A stretch of 64,000 nucleotides of DNA. It comes from CAVTWH01 sp963794685 (GTDB lineage: Bacteria > Actinomycetota > Actinomycetes > Mycobacteriales > Micromonosporaceae). Positions 16,888 through 25,630 of the stretch are shown one piece after another. The stretch is from NCBI GenBank assembly GCA_963794685.1, contig CAWCFK010000005.1:806001-870000 (forward strand), read 5' to 3'. Position 1 is the first letter of the stretch. The number at the start of each line of letters is the position of its first letter. Position numbers and translations under genes: made by a program. The notes beneath the pieces are model-generated. The model was not told the DNA's origin. It searched no databases and saw only the letters and a program-made list of their open reading frames with translations.

Positions 16888-18393
16888 ATGCCGGCCATCA
16901 GCCCCCGCCCCCGTCAGGTTGCCCGTTCGCCGCTGTTCCCGCTGATCGCGGTCACCGGAGCGGCGCTGCTGTTCGCTGTCCTGCTGATCCTGGCGCACGC
17001 CTGGTGGAGTCCGCTGGAAACGGCCGACCACTCGGTGGCGGCCGATCTGCATAGCCTGGTTGCCGACCGGCCGCTCGCGGCCAGCGTGTTGCAGGCGATC
17101 ACCTGGGCCGGCAGCAGCAGCGCCCTGTGGATGCTGGTGGTGGCCGGGCTGATCATGTTGGCCGTGCGTCGCCGCTTCCGGCTGGCGCTGTTCCTGGCCG
17201 TCGCCGGTGTCGGGGCGTTGATCCTCGACCCGATCCTCAGGACCCTGGTCGGGCATCCCGTCGCGCACCCGGTCAGCGGCGTCCCCGGCGGCCGCGCACT
17301 CGCCTCGATCGCCTGCTACGCAGCCCTGATCGTGGTGTTCCTACCGGCGATACCGACCCGGGCCCGCCGGCCCGTGACAATCGTCGCCGGGGCGCTGGTC
17401 GCAGCGGTCGGTGTCAGCCGGCTCATCCTCGGCGCGCAGTACCTGTCCGACATCCTCTGCGCCTGGGCGCTGGGGCTGGCCTGGCTGGGCGTCACGGTAT
17501 GCGCGTTCGAGATGGTGCGCTCCACAACCGGGCAGCAGGTCACCAGACCCCTGACCGAAGGTCTCGAACCCGAGGCGGCGCCCGACCTGGCAAGCGTGCC
17601 CGACCGGCGTGCCGGATCGCCGCGCCCGACCCGGATCGGCGCCGCCATCGTGGTGGCCTGGACGCTGATCCTCGGCGCCGTTGTCGGCTTCGGCGAACTG
17701 GTCACCCGGTACGGCGGCGGCAACCTGGCCGGCGACCATACGATTCCGCACGGGCTCGCCGCACACCGGACTGCGACGTTGACGGCGCTGAGCGCCGCGT
17801 TCAGTGCCATCGGCGCCACCCAGACCATCCTCGCCGTCACCGTGCTGGCCGCCGTACTCTTCCTCGCCGTCACCCGCCGCTGGCGGCCGGTCATCTTCAT
17901 CGTGCTCGTCATGGCCGGCGAGGGGAGCCTGTTCGCCACGACCCAGGCGATCGTGAAACGGCAACGCCCCGACGTGGTGCGTCTGGAAGATCACATCCCG
18001 ACCAGCAGCTACCCGTCCGGGCACGTCGCGGCCACCATCTGCATCTACGTCGCGATCGCGATCCTCGTCGTCGGTCACACGCGCCGCTGGTGGCGGTGGC
18101 TGTTCGTCGCGCTCGCGGTACTCATGCCGGTGTTGGTCGCCACCGGCCGGATGTATCGCGGCATGCACCATCCCACCGATGTCCTGGGCAGCACCATCCT
18201 CGCTGTCCCGCTGATCGTCGTCATGGTCCGGGCGGTCCGCCCCAGCGCCGCCGTTACCGGGTCGCCATCCTCCGCGCGGACCCCGACCCGACGGCCGGTG
18301 GGCACCGTCGCCGCGGCGTCGACCGTCGCAGCGGACGGCGACGAGCGGCCGCACCAGGTGGTACCCGTGCCGGGTGCCCCACGGGGCGGCTGA
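16888..18393 (+). CDS. Tandem PAP2-superfamily membrane phosphatase
   Basis: This 501-residue protein is two PAP2-type membrane domains joined end to end. The second (from about residue 245) has the phosphatase signature: KRQRPDVV, then SSYPSGHVAATI, then GRMYRGMHHPTDVLG with the Arg-x5-His-x3-Asp triad. The Lys of the first motif is Gln in the strict K-x6-RP register. The first domain keeps the fold and SRLILGAQYLSDILC, but PSGH has become PGGR and the catalytic His is Gln, so it is probably inactive. About eleven hydrophobic segments are expected. Active family members remove phosphate from lipids such as undecaprenyl diphosphate or phosphatidate. It converges on the RiPP cluster 6 bases from the ABC permease gene. 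Confidence 0.85.
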   Translation: MPAISPRPRQVARSPLFPLIAVTGAALLFAVLLILAHAWWSPLETADHSVAADLHSLVADRPLAASVLQAITWAGSSSALWMLVVAGLIMLAVRRRFRLALFLAVAGVGALILDPILRTLVGHPVAHPVSGVPGGRALASIACYAALIVVFLPAIPTRARRPVTIVAGALVAAVGVSRLILGAQYLSDILCAWALGLAWLGVTVCAFEMVRSTTGQQVTRPLTEGLEPEAAPDLASVPDRRAGSPRPTRIGAAIVVAWTLILGAVVGFGELVTRYGGGNLAGDHTIPHGLAAHRTATLTALSAAFSAIGATQTILAVTVLAAVLFLAVTRRWRPVIFIVLVMAGEGSLFATTQAIVKRQRPDVVRLEDHIPTSSYPSGHVAATICIYVAIAILVVGHTRRWWRWLFVALAVLMPVLVATGRMYRGMHHPTDVLGSTILAVPLIVVMVRAVRPSAAVTGSPSSARTPTRRPVGTVAAASTVAADGDERPHQVVPVPGAPRGG

Positions 18394-18399
18394 GCGCGG

Positions 18400-19170
18400 T
18401 CAGACGCGGGCGGTGTCGCGGCGGAACAGGGCGACTGCTCCGAGGACGAAGAACGAACCCCACCCCAGGACGTTGCCGACCGCCGCCGCGCTGAAGCCTC
18501 CGGTCAGTGCCGAGCGGGCGATCACGGCGACGCCGTACATGGGGGTGAAGACGGCGACCGACCGCAGTTCGGACGGCAACAGGTCGAGCGGGATGAACAC
18601 GCCGCCGCAGAGGGAGAGCAGCGCCAGCAGTGGGCCGACGAACTGCATGACGTTCTCCGAAGGCAGCACGAACCCCATGAACAGGCCGAAGGCCGCGAAC
18701 ACCAGCGAGCCGAGCCAGCCGGCGAGCCCGCACAGCAGCCAGACCTGCACCGGCATGCGGACTCCGGCGACCGCGCCGAGGACGAACTCGACCAGCACGG
18801 CGACCAGACCGAGCACCATCGCGGTGAGGATCTTCAAGGCGATGTACGCCAACGGTCGCAGCGGGGTCAGCCGAAGCTGGCGACTCCAGCCCAGGCTGCG
18901 CTCGACCGCCACGGCCGCGCCGCACGAGGTGGTGGCGACCATCGCCCCGTAGGTGGCCATGTTGACCATGATTTCGGCCAGCGCCCGGGAGCTTCCGGTG
19001 CCCTGCGAACGGTAGGGCAGTCCGAAGAAGAGGAAGAACACCGCCGGCATGGCCAGAATGAAGACGAGGGTACGGCGGTTGCGCAGCACCCGGCGCACCT
19101 CCAGGCCGAGTGCGGTGAGGTTGAAGCCGGCGAACGGGTACGGGCGCGGCGGCGCGGTGACACTGCTCAT
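18400..19170 (-). CDS. ABC-2 type permease of RiPP cluster exporter
   Basis: This 256-residue permease has six hydrophobic segments of the ABC-2/DrrB type. It opens with a cytosolic EVRRVLRNRRTLVFILAMPAVFFLFFG and includes the typical PSENVMQFVGPLLALLSLCGGVFIPLDLLPSELR before the last helices. Its ATG overlaps the stop of the ATPase gene by four bases. It is the last gene of the leftward RiPP operon. With the ATPase it would export the product or provide self-protection. Confidence 0.85.
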   Translation of the reverse strand: MSSVTAPPRPYPFAGFNLTALGLEVRRVLRNRRTLVFILAMPAVFFLFFGLPYRSQGTGSSRALAEIMVNMATYGAMVATTSCGAAVAVERSLGWSRQLRLTPLRPLAYIALKILTAMVLGLVAVLVEFVLGAVAGVRMPVQVWLLCGLAGWLGSLVFAAFGLFMGFVLPSENVMQFVGPLLALLSLCGGVFIPLDLLPSELRSVAVFTPMYGVAVIARSALTGGFSAAAVGNVLGWGSFFVLGAVALFRRDTARV

Positions 19171-20153
19171 CGGCGGCTCTCCGGTCTGATCTGGGGCGAG
19201 GTGACCGCGGGCGGGCTGACCCCGGACCGGTCGACGTGGAGCGCAGGCGGCAGGTCGGCCGCTGAGCTGGTGAGCGCGACGAAGGCGGCTTCCAGGTTGG
19301 CCGCGGTGACTTCCAGGTCCCGCGCGTCGGTACGGGTCAGCAGGTAGCGGGCCACCTCGTCGGAGTCGACCGAGCGGACCAGTACCGTGTCGCCGCGCAC
19401 CTCCACCGACTCGACCCCGGGCAGCGCCAGCAGGGCAGCCCGGTCCGCGTCCGGCCAGTGGGCCCGGACCAGCCGGCCGCTGGCGAGGCTGCGGATGGTG
19501 GCGGTCGGGCCGTCGGCCACCACGCAGCCGTGGTGGATCAGGATGATCCGGTCGGCGTACGCGTCGGCCTCGTCGAGATAGTGGGTGGCGAACAGGACCG
19601 TCCGACCCTGATCGGCGTCGCGCCGGATGGCCGCCCAGAACTCCCGCCGCCCGTCGACGTCCATGCCGGCGGTGGGCTCGTCGAGGATCAGCAGCCGGGG
19701 CTGCGGTACCAGCGCGAGCGCGAAGCGCAGCCGCTGCTGTTCGCCGCCCGAGCACTTGCCGACCCGCCGGTCGGCCAGCTCGGTGAGGCCGGCCCGGGCC
19801 AGTACCTCAGCCACCGGTCGGCGGCGAGGGTAGACGGAGGCGAGGTAGCGCACCGTCTCGGCCACGGTGAAGTCCTTGAGCAGGCCGCCGGATTGCATCA
19901 CCGCGGCCACTTCGCCCCGGGCGACGGCGTACGACGGCGGGTGGCCGAAGACCTGCACCTCCCCCGCGTCCGGCCGGGCCAGGCCGAGCACCATGTCGAT
20001 GGTGGTCGACTTGCCGGCGCCGTTGGGTCCCAGCACGGCGACCACCTCGCCGGGCTCGATCCGCACGCTCACCCCGTTGACTGCGGTGAGCTGTCCGAAC
20101 CGCTTGGTCAGCCCGCGCAGCAGCAACGCCGGTGGCGTCCCGGTGGAGCTCAC
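19167..20153 (-). CDS. ABC transporter ATPase (DrrA-like)
   Basis: This 328-residue ATPase has Walker A GPNGAGKST, the Q-loop in AAVMQSGGLL, the signature CSGGEQQRLRFALAL, Walker B LLILDEPTAGMD and the switch His in FATHYLDEAD. The signature starts CSGGE rather than LSGGQ. A C-terminal extension of about 110 residues resembles the DrrA/NatA regulatory domain. The GTG start lies inside the stop codon of the regulator gene, and its stop overlaps the permease ATG, so the three genes are translationally coupled. Confidence 0.9.
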   Translation of the reverse strand: MSSTGTPPALLLRGLTKRFGQLTAVNGVSVRIEPGEVVAVLGPNGAGKSTTIDMVLGLARPDAGEVQVFGHPPSYAVARGEVAAVMQSGGLLKDFTVAETVRYLASVYPRRRPVAEVLARAGLTELADRRVGKCSGGEQQRLRFALALVPQPRLLILDEPTAGMDVDGRREFWAAIRRDADQGRTVLFATHYLDEADAYADRIILIHHGCVVADGPTATIRSLASGRLVRAHWPDADRAALLALPGVESVEVRGDTVLVRSVDSDEVARYLLTRTDARDLEVTAANLEAAFVALTSSAADLPPALHVDRSGVSPPAVTSPQIRPESRR

Positions 20154-21052
20154 GAGGCGGCTTTCAGGTCGGTGAACGGCTGGTCGAAGGCGAGCAGGAA
20201 GCCGGCCTGGAACCGGCTGACCGCCCCGGCCGCCGCGATGATCTCGGCGATGTACCGCCGGCAGGTGCGCAGGGAGATGCCCAGTCCGCGGGCGATCGCC
20301 TCGTCCTTGTCCCCGTCGGCGAGCCGGCGCAGGATCTCCTGCTTCACCCGGCCACCGAGCACGCTCTGCATCCGCAGCACATGCGGGACCGGTACCGCGT
20401 TGGTCCACAGCGAGTCGAAGAACGACTGCACCACACCGGCGAGCACCGGCTGGGCCACCACCACGGTCGTGGGCTGGCCGTCGCTGTCGCAGGCGAGGAT
20501 CGCCACGGCGCCGACGTCGAGCACCATCGTGTCGTGCCGGGCCGCGCCGGTGGGGTTGCGGGAGCTGGTCACCCGTACGTCGGGTGCCGCTTCGCCGCGC
20601 GGCACCAGGGTGGTCGGCAACGGCTCGTTGTCGGCGGCGCCGAGCAGCGCGCGGGTTTTCAGGCCGGGCTGGGCGGCGGCCAGCCCGAGCAGGTCGACCG
20701 GGCTGGTCGCCGGCGGAGAGCCGGCAACCCGGGGGTGCAGCCAGACGGAGACGCGGCGGGCCCGGCGCAGCAGCCGCACCAGGACCGCCTCGATGGCGGC
20801 GGTGCCGACGGCGATCTCGAACTGGTCGGTGTGCTGGTCGGCAGTCGGGTCCGGGCCGGACCGGGCAGCCAGTGCACCGTGCGCGTCCAGCAGGGTGCGC
20901 TGCCACGTCTCGGCCGCACCGGCGAGATTGAGCAGCAGGTCAGTAATGTTCGCAGTGGGTGGGGTCGGCGGATCCGGCCGGTGCGGCGAGCCGCCCGTAC
21001 CAGCCGGGTCCGGAGGGTTCGCGGCGCTGGACTCGACGGCGGTGACTGCCAT
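20150..21052 (-). CDS. HTH regulator of RiPP cluster
   Basis: This 300-residue protein has an alpha-helical N-terminal part, a central phospholipase-D-like/TrmB-type sensing region (FEIAVGTAAIEAVLVRLLRRARRVSVWLHP) and a C-terminal LuxR-like helix-turn-helix (QEILRRLADGDKDEAIARGLGISLRTCRRYIAEI). Such proteins are frequent in lanthipeptide and thiopeptide clusters of actinomycetes. The ATG at 21052 follows a clear GGAGG site. It is coupled to the exporter genes, suggesting control of export or immunity. The proline-rich segment after the start is probably disordered. Confidence 0.75.
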   Translation of the reverse strand: MAVTAVESSAANPPDPAGTGGSPHRPDPPTPPTANITDLLLNLAGAAETWQRTLLDAHGALAARSGPDPTADQHTDQFEIAVGTAAIEAVLVRLLRRARRVSVWLHPRVAGSPPATSPVDLLGLAAAQPGLKTRALLGAADNEPLPTTLVPRGEAAPDVRVTSSRNPTGAARHDTMVLDVGAVAILACDSDGQPTTVVVAQPVLAGVVQSFFDSLWTNAVPVPHVLRMQSVLGGRVKQEILRRLADGDKDEAIARGLGISLRTCRRYIAEIIAAAGAVSRFQAGFLLAFDQPFTDLKAAS

Positions 21053-21145
21053 GTCAAGCCTCCTGTTCCGGGGGTGTACCTGACGAGTGTCGGGCGAGAG
21101 GCGCCGCGCGCGCATCGGTGTATCCACCAATCTGTGCGCGGCCAA

Positions 21146-22111
21146 CTACGTAGTGGTCAGTAGGCGGAGCAGGCTGGCGGCGATGATGCCCTCCCGGGCC
21201 CCGCCGACCCCGAGCCGGTTCTGCGTCATGTGCAGGTGGGAGCCGACGATCTGGGCGGCCCTGGCGGTGCCGTGCCGCTCGATCCACACCGGTGTCGCGG
21301 CGGCCAACCGGCGGGTCCACGGTGACCAGCGCGACGGCGCACCAGCCGCGAGCTGGTGCAGGGCCGCGCCGTTGGGGGCGGCCAGTTCGGCGAAGCGGGC
21401 AATGGTCGCGGACTGGTCGGCCACCCAGGGCGCCCAGCCGTCCGTCACCGCGCGGAGCAGGGTCAGCCGGTCGCCGGGCCAGCCGGACAGGGTGGCGGCC
21501 ATCGCCTCCAGGCCGTCGGCGAAGTGCTGGGCGAAGGTGGCGCGCTGCTGGCAGGCCCGCAGGGTGACCACGCTGGAGGCGTGGAACAGCTGTTCGGTCA
21601 GGGCCATCTGCTCGGCGCCACCGTAGCGGCCGTACTCCGGCTCGTACCCGGCGCGGTACGCGCCACCCGCGCGCAGGGGCTCCACCGGCTCGGCTTCGCC
21701 GTGCTGGCCGAGCGCGGAGATCGGTACGGCGGCGGCGAGGTAACTGGCTTCGGAGATCCGCTCCGATCCGGCCAGCCCCGCGTTCACGGCGGCCAGGCCG
21801 GCGCTGAGCCGCTCGACCAGCCGATCGCGCTGGGCCGCGGTGCAGTCGGCGACCCGCAGCCGCAGGTGTGGGCCGCCCTGCCAGTAGCGGATGAAGAACC
21901 ACGGCCGGGGTGCCACGCTGCCGTCCGGACCGGCAAGTTCGCGCAGCGCCGGGGCGAGCACGCTGAGCAGTGTGGTCTCCAGCGCCTGTGGTGCCAGCGA
22001 ATCGACGTGCAGATGCCAGCTCTCCCAGCGGTTCACCGCCGGATCCGGTGCGCCGGTGCCGACCGCCGCTGTCGGGTCCGCGGCGATCGGGTGCGGACGG
22101 GCGGCGGTCAC
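21146..22111 (-). CDS. SpaB_C-type thiopeptide biosynthesis protein (elimination, TbtC-like)
   Basis: This 321-residue protein is a stand-alone SpaB C-terminal / thiopeptide-type bacteriocin biosynthesis domain. The signature is WESWHLHVDSLAPQALETTLLSVLAPALREL followed by PWFFIRYWQGGPHLRLRV. The C-terminal WIERHGTARAAQIVGSHLHMTQNRLGVGGAREGIIAASLLRLL is also typical. In split LanB systems this protein removes glutamate from glutamylated Ser/Thr to give dehydroamino acids. A pyridine-synthase role is the alternative, since both share the fold, but another gene in the operon fits that better. The GTG start overlaps the dehydrogenase stop by four bases. Confidence 0.8.
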   Translation of the reverse strand: MTAARPHPIAADPTAAVGTGAPDPAVNRWESWHLHVDSLAPQALETTLLSVLAPALRELAGPDGSVAPRPWFFIRYWQGGPHLRLRVADCTAAQRDRLVERLSAGLAAVNAGLAGSERISEASYLAAAVPISALGQHGEAEPVEPLRAGGAYRAGYEPEYGRYGGAEQMALTEQLFHASSVVTLRACQQRATFAQHFADGLEAMAATLSGWPGDRLTLLRAVTDGWAPWVADQSATIARFAELAAPNGAALHQLAAGAPSRWSPWTRRLAAATPVWIERHGTARAAQIVGSHLHMTQNRLGVGGAREGIIAASLLRLLTTT

Positions 22112-23592
22112 GGGCGCAGGTCCAGGGCGGGACCGGTCAGGCGGGAGTGGCCGCACACCGTGAGGAACACCGGGAGTTCGCCGCGCGGCAGGTCGAGCAC
22201 CATGGCCAGGGTGTGCTCGTCGTAGGAGCGGGCCGGCCGGGCGGCCAGCCCGGCGGCCGCCGCGGCCAGGCACAGCCCGTGGCTGGTCCAGCCGCACCAC
22301 AGGTTGACCAGGCTCAGCCCGACCGGTCCGAGATCGGTGAGCAGCTTGTCGACGTCGGCGCTGACCACCAGGGCGAGGCAGGCGTGCCGCAGGCCGGAGT
22401 CGGTGTCCGGGGCAGGCGGCTGACCGAAGCCGGCCTGGGCCGCGGCGAAGACCCGCGAGTCCTTGCGCTGCAACGTCAGCGTGCCGGTGCCCGGGTCGAG
22501 GCGGTAGACGCCGTCGGCGAAGCCGGTGACACCGCGCAGGACCACCCGGCTGCGCAGCCGGTCGGCGAGGTCGATCGGCAGCGGCGGGGGCACGGCTGCC
22601 CAGGCCAGCAGCGCCGGCAGGGCAGCCGCCGGCACCGGGGCGGGTTGGAAGGCGAACCCCCACAAGCGCTCCGGTACCCGCCCCGCGCTGCGCGTCCACA
22701 GCACCTCGGCCCAGGACGGACCGGGCCCGTCCGGGTCGGGGTGGGGCCGCGAGGTGGGCAGGGCCCGGGCGCGGCCGGGCGGGGTCGCGGGCGGATCGAG
22801 TCGGGCGGCGCTGACCGTGGCCGACTCCGTGATCGAGTCGCTCGGTGGGCCGGCCAGCAGCCGGTCGACCGCGTCCGGTACCGGGCGGGGCGCGCCGGGC
22901 AGCGTGCGCAGCGCCGGGCGGGTCGGGAGTCCGATCAGGTCCAGCAGGACCGGCGCGGACCAGACGCCCGGGCCGGTGGCCGCCAGTTCGGCTGCGGCGG
23001 CCCGACATCGGGGGCCGGTGAGGGTGGCGCTGGCCTCAACGCCCAGCACGTCGGCGGCGGTGGCCACGGCGCGCAGGGTGACGCCCAGTTCGGCTTCGCC
23101 GACGGCGTACCGCAGCCGGCCGTAGGGGCTGGGCAGGTCGGCGTAGCGGGCGGCGAGCAGCAGCGTCACCCCCGGGTCGGTAGCGGTGCGGGGGCCGGCG
23201 TCGATCAGCGCGTGCCGGTACAGGTCGAGGTAGGCCAGTCGGTCCGGCCACTGGACGAACACGTGCACCGGAAACTTGGCCCGGCCCGAAGCGACCGCCC
23301 GGTGGTCGTTGTGCCGGTTGTCCGGCTCCCGCCGTTGCAGTCCCAGAGCCAGCAGGAGCAACTGGCCGAGGCGCTCGGCCGGCGCCACCGTCACCGGGTC
23401 CGGGAACCGGACGTCGGCCAGGGTGTCGCGGGAGGACAGTGGCAGCGGCGCGCCGAGGATGCCCCGGGCGGTGGCCGGCGGTACCAGGCTGGCGGTCAGC
23501 TCCGCGTCGTCGATGTCGCCCTGCTCGCCCAGGTAGCGCTTGCCCGGCCCCTGGCGGAAGGCGAAGCGGCGGATGTCGAGGGTACCGGTCAT
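22108..23592 (-). CDS. Azoline dehydrogenase, nitroreductase-like (TbtE-like)
   Basis: This 494-residue protein resembles the two-lobed FMN-dependent nitroreductase-type dehydrogenases of TOMM and thiopeptide clusters. Conserved segments are GLQRREPDNRHNDHRAVASGRAKFPVHV and YLDLYRHALIDAG in the N-terminal lobe, and LVNLWCGWTSHGLCLAAAAAGLAARPARSYDE in the C-terminal lobe. It would oxidise azolines made by the YcaO enzyme to azoles. A paralogue lies in the second maturation operon and shares the same blocks. It starts at an ATG 100 bases after the YcaO stop. Flavin-binding residues are not assigned, so the enzyme name rests on context and overall similarity. Confidence 0.7.
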   Translation of the reverse strand: MTGTLDIRRFAFRQGPGKRYLGEQGDIDDAELTASLVPPATARGILGAPLPLSSRDTLADVRFPDPVTVAPAERLGQLLLLALGLQRREPDNRHNDHRAVASGRAKFPVHVFVQWPDRLAYLDLYRHALIDAGPRTATDPGVTLLLAARYADLPSPYGRLRYAVGEAELGVTLRAVATAADVLGVEASATLTGPRCRAAAAELAATGPGVWSAPVLLDLIGLPTRPALRTLPGAPRPVPDAVDRLLAGPPSDSITESATVSAARLDPPATPPGRARALPTSRPHPDPDGPGPSWAEVLWTRSAGRVPERLWGFAFQPAPVPAAALPALLAWAAVPPPLPIDLADRLRSRVVLRGVTGFADGVYRLDPGTGTLTLQRKDSRVFAAAQAGFGQPPAPDTDSGLRHACLALVVSADVDKLLTDLGPVGLSLVNLWCGWTSHGLCLAAAAAGLAARPARSYDEHTLAMVLDLPRGELPVFLTVCGHSRLTGPALDLRP

Positions 23593-23695
23593 GGCGTTCT
23601 CCGATCGGCCGGTCGGCGCCCGAACCCGCGCGCCGGCCGGGGAGGTGGGCTGGCCACCGGGCCCGGCCGGTCCGGTGGCGTACGGTGGCTGCGGG

Positions 23696-25630
23696 TCAGG
23701 GGAACGGGTGCGGGTCGTACGGGGCGAGCGCCGGGTCGGGGCCGCCGGCCGCGTGCAGCCGGGGCAGGCCGGTCAGCCGCTGATGCGCCTGGCCGAAGCA
23801 CATCGGCAGGATGCCCGGCACGACGCACTTGACCACCGACAGGCCAAGCGCCGTGTGGTCGGGGGTGGACTGGTCGACCACCAGGATCTGGTCCAGCCCG
23901 GCCTGCTCGAACAGCGCGGCCACGAGATCCAGGGCGCCGGTCACGTCGCCGCCGGCCGTCGCGACCAGCCGCTGCGGCCAGCCGGGGAAGGCGCTCGCCA
24001 GCGTCAGCCGCGGGCCGCCGAGCACGCTGTGCACCCGGGGCAGCAGTTCGGGGAAGGTGTACCGGCGCCAGTGGCCCGGGATGTCCTCGATCAGCCAGGG
24101 GTCGGCAATGGTGGGGCGCAGCGGCTCCGGGTCCCAGGCCAGTCCGGCGGCGACGAGTTGGGACAGCTCCCACAGTGCCGAGCGCACGGCCTGCGCGGGA
24201 TCGGGATGGCAGCCGGCCGCGCTGAAGCTGGCCGGCAGCGCGCCGTCGCGGCGCACGGCCAGCGCCCACACCACCGGCACCGGGATGTCGGCGGTGGCCA
24301 CCAGCAGGTGCACGTCGTAGCCCCGGTCGTCGGCGAGCTGGAGCATCAGCTGGGAATCCGGGTCGGCGACGCTGGCCGGGTCGATCACCGGTACCGGCCG
24401 GGCCCGGTGCCAGGCCTGCAGGAAGGCGTCGCGCTCGGCGAGTTCCAGCAGCGAGTGCAGGGCCGCCTCCTCCAGGCTGCTGCCGAGCGCGCTGCCGCTG
24501 GACGAGTCGAGGAAGTAGCCGCGCCGGGTGCCCGGCTCGCCGCGGACGCCGTAGCCGTAGCGGTAGAAGCCGACCTCGGCCGGGACCAGCAGGGGGGTAC
24601 CGCCGCGCAGCGGCCGGGACCACACCCAGTCCAGTGCTGCGTCGTCGTGGTAGCGGGCCACCTTGCAGGTGGGCGCGGCCAGCTGGGCGTCGGTGTAGCC
24701 GCCCAGGCGGGCCGGGTCGATGGCCCGCTCGCCGAGTGCGGTGCGGCTGGTGGCCGGCACGATGGTGGCCGCGTGCGGGTACCCGCCGAGCCGCTCGTAC
24801 GCCTCCAGTACCCCGATGCACTCCGCGTCGGCGAAGCGCCGTCCGCGGCCCACCCCGGCCGGGGTGCCGGCCAGCAGCTCCACCTCGCTCATCGGGAAGG
24901 CGCCCTCGGAGTTGCGGGTCATCCGCACCACCGGCCCGAAGCGGGCATCGCCGAGTTCGGCGCGCATCCGCTCCGGGTCCAGCCCGAACGGCGCCCCGCC
25001 CCGCGTCGGTACCCGCGCCGTGGTCGGCCGGGGAGTCAGCCGCAGCGGCGCCGGTGCCGGGTCAGCCGTACCCAGCAGCGGCGGCGCCGGGGCGGCGCAG
25101 ACCTGGCAGCGGAAGGTGGCCGCGATCCGGTGCCGGGTGACGGCGCCGGCCGCGCTCAGCGCCACCAGGTCCCCGGGCCGCCAGGCAGCCGACAGGACGG
25201 CCGCGACGGCCGGCTCCAGCCAGGCCGGAAAGCCCGAGCCGACGGCGGTCGCGGCGACCGGTGGCGCGGCGGTCCGCTCGCGCAGCGACCGGTCACGCTC
25301 GGGGCGCGCCGCCTTGGGCCACTGCTGGTAGAGCGACGCGGCGTGGGCGCACCCGGCGCAGCCGGCAGGGCTGTCAGCCGTCCACAGTGGACCGGCCAGC
25401 AGCTCGGTCGCGGTGAACCGCAGGGACAGCAGCGGGAGAGCCGACTGCCGGGCCGCCGCCTGTGCCCGTCGCTCCCACTCCGGGTCGAAGCCGGCGCCGG
25501 CGACGAGCAGCACGCCGGCCGGCCGGGCCGCGAGGCTGTCCCAGTTCCAGCCGGCGGGCGCGCCGGGACCGATCCATGGTGGGATCGCCGCAGCGGTGTC
25601 ACCGGGCAAGTCGAGCGGAACGACAGTCAT
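23696..25630 (-). CDS. YcaO cyclodehydratase with N-terminal zinc-type domain (TbtG-like)
   Basis: This 644-residue protein is the azoline-forming cyclodehydratase. The N-terminal third carries two Cys pairs, Cys91/Cys94 (CAGCAH) and Cys175/Cys178 (CQVC), matching the zinc tetrathiolate of TOMM cyclodehydratase domains. The YcaO domain follows, with SSGSALGSSLEEAALHSLLELAERDAFLQAWH as the ATP-binding helix region and QAVRSALWELSQL further on. It ends PHPFP, the proline-rich terminus known to be important in azoline-forming YcaO proteins. It uses ATP to cyclise Cys (and perhaps Ser/Thr) of the precursors. The ATG overlaps the stop of the ThiF-like gene. There is only one YcaO in the cluster, so it must serve both maturation sets. 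Confidence 0.9.
   Translation of the reverse strand: MTVVPLDLPGDTAAAIPPWIGPGAPAGWNWDSLAARPAGVLLVAGAGFDPEWERRAQAAARQSALPLLSLRFTATELLAGPLWTADSPAGCAGCAHAASLYQQWPKAARPERDRSLRERTAAPPVAATAVGSGFPAWLEPAVAAVLSAAWRPGDLVALSAAGAVTRHRIAATFRCQVCAAPAPPLLGTADPAPAPLRLTPRPTTARVPTRGGAPFGLDPERMRAELGDARFGPVVRMTRNSEGAFPMSEVELLAGTPAGVGRGRRFADAECIGVLEAYERLGGYPHAATIVPATSRTALGERAIDPARLGGYTDAQLAAPTCKVARYHDDAALDWVWSRPLRGGTPLLVPAEVGFYRYGYGVRGEPGTRRGYFLDSSSGSALGSSLEEAALHSLLELAERDAFLQAWHRARPVPVIDPASVADPDSQLMLQLADDRGYDVHLLVATADIPVPVVWALAVRRDGALPASFSAAGCHPDPAQAVRSALWELSQLVAAGLAWDPEPLRPTIADPWLIEDIPGHWRRYTFPELLPRVHSVLGGPRLTLASAFPGWPQRLVATAGGDVTGALDLVAALFEQAGLDQILVVDQSTPDHTALGLSVVKCVVPGILPMCFGQAHQRLTGLPRLHAAGGPDPALAPYDPHPFP

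Noticed and set aside
23589..24821. Long leftward open frame rich in Arg and Pro inside the YcaO gene; many similar frames occur opposite or inside other genes.
   Set aside because: It is a shadow of the YcaO reading frame; the YcaO frame has domain, motif and start-codon support.
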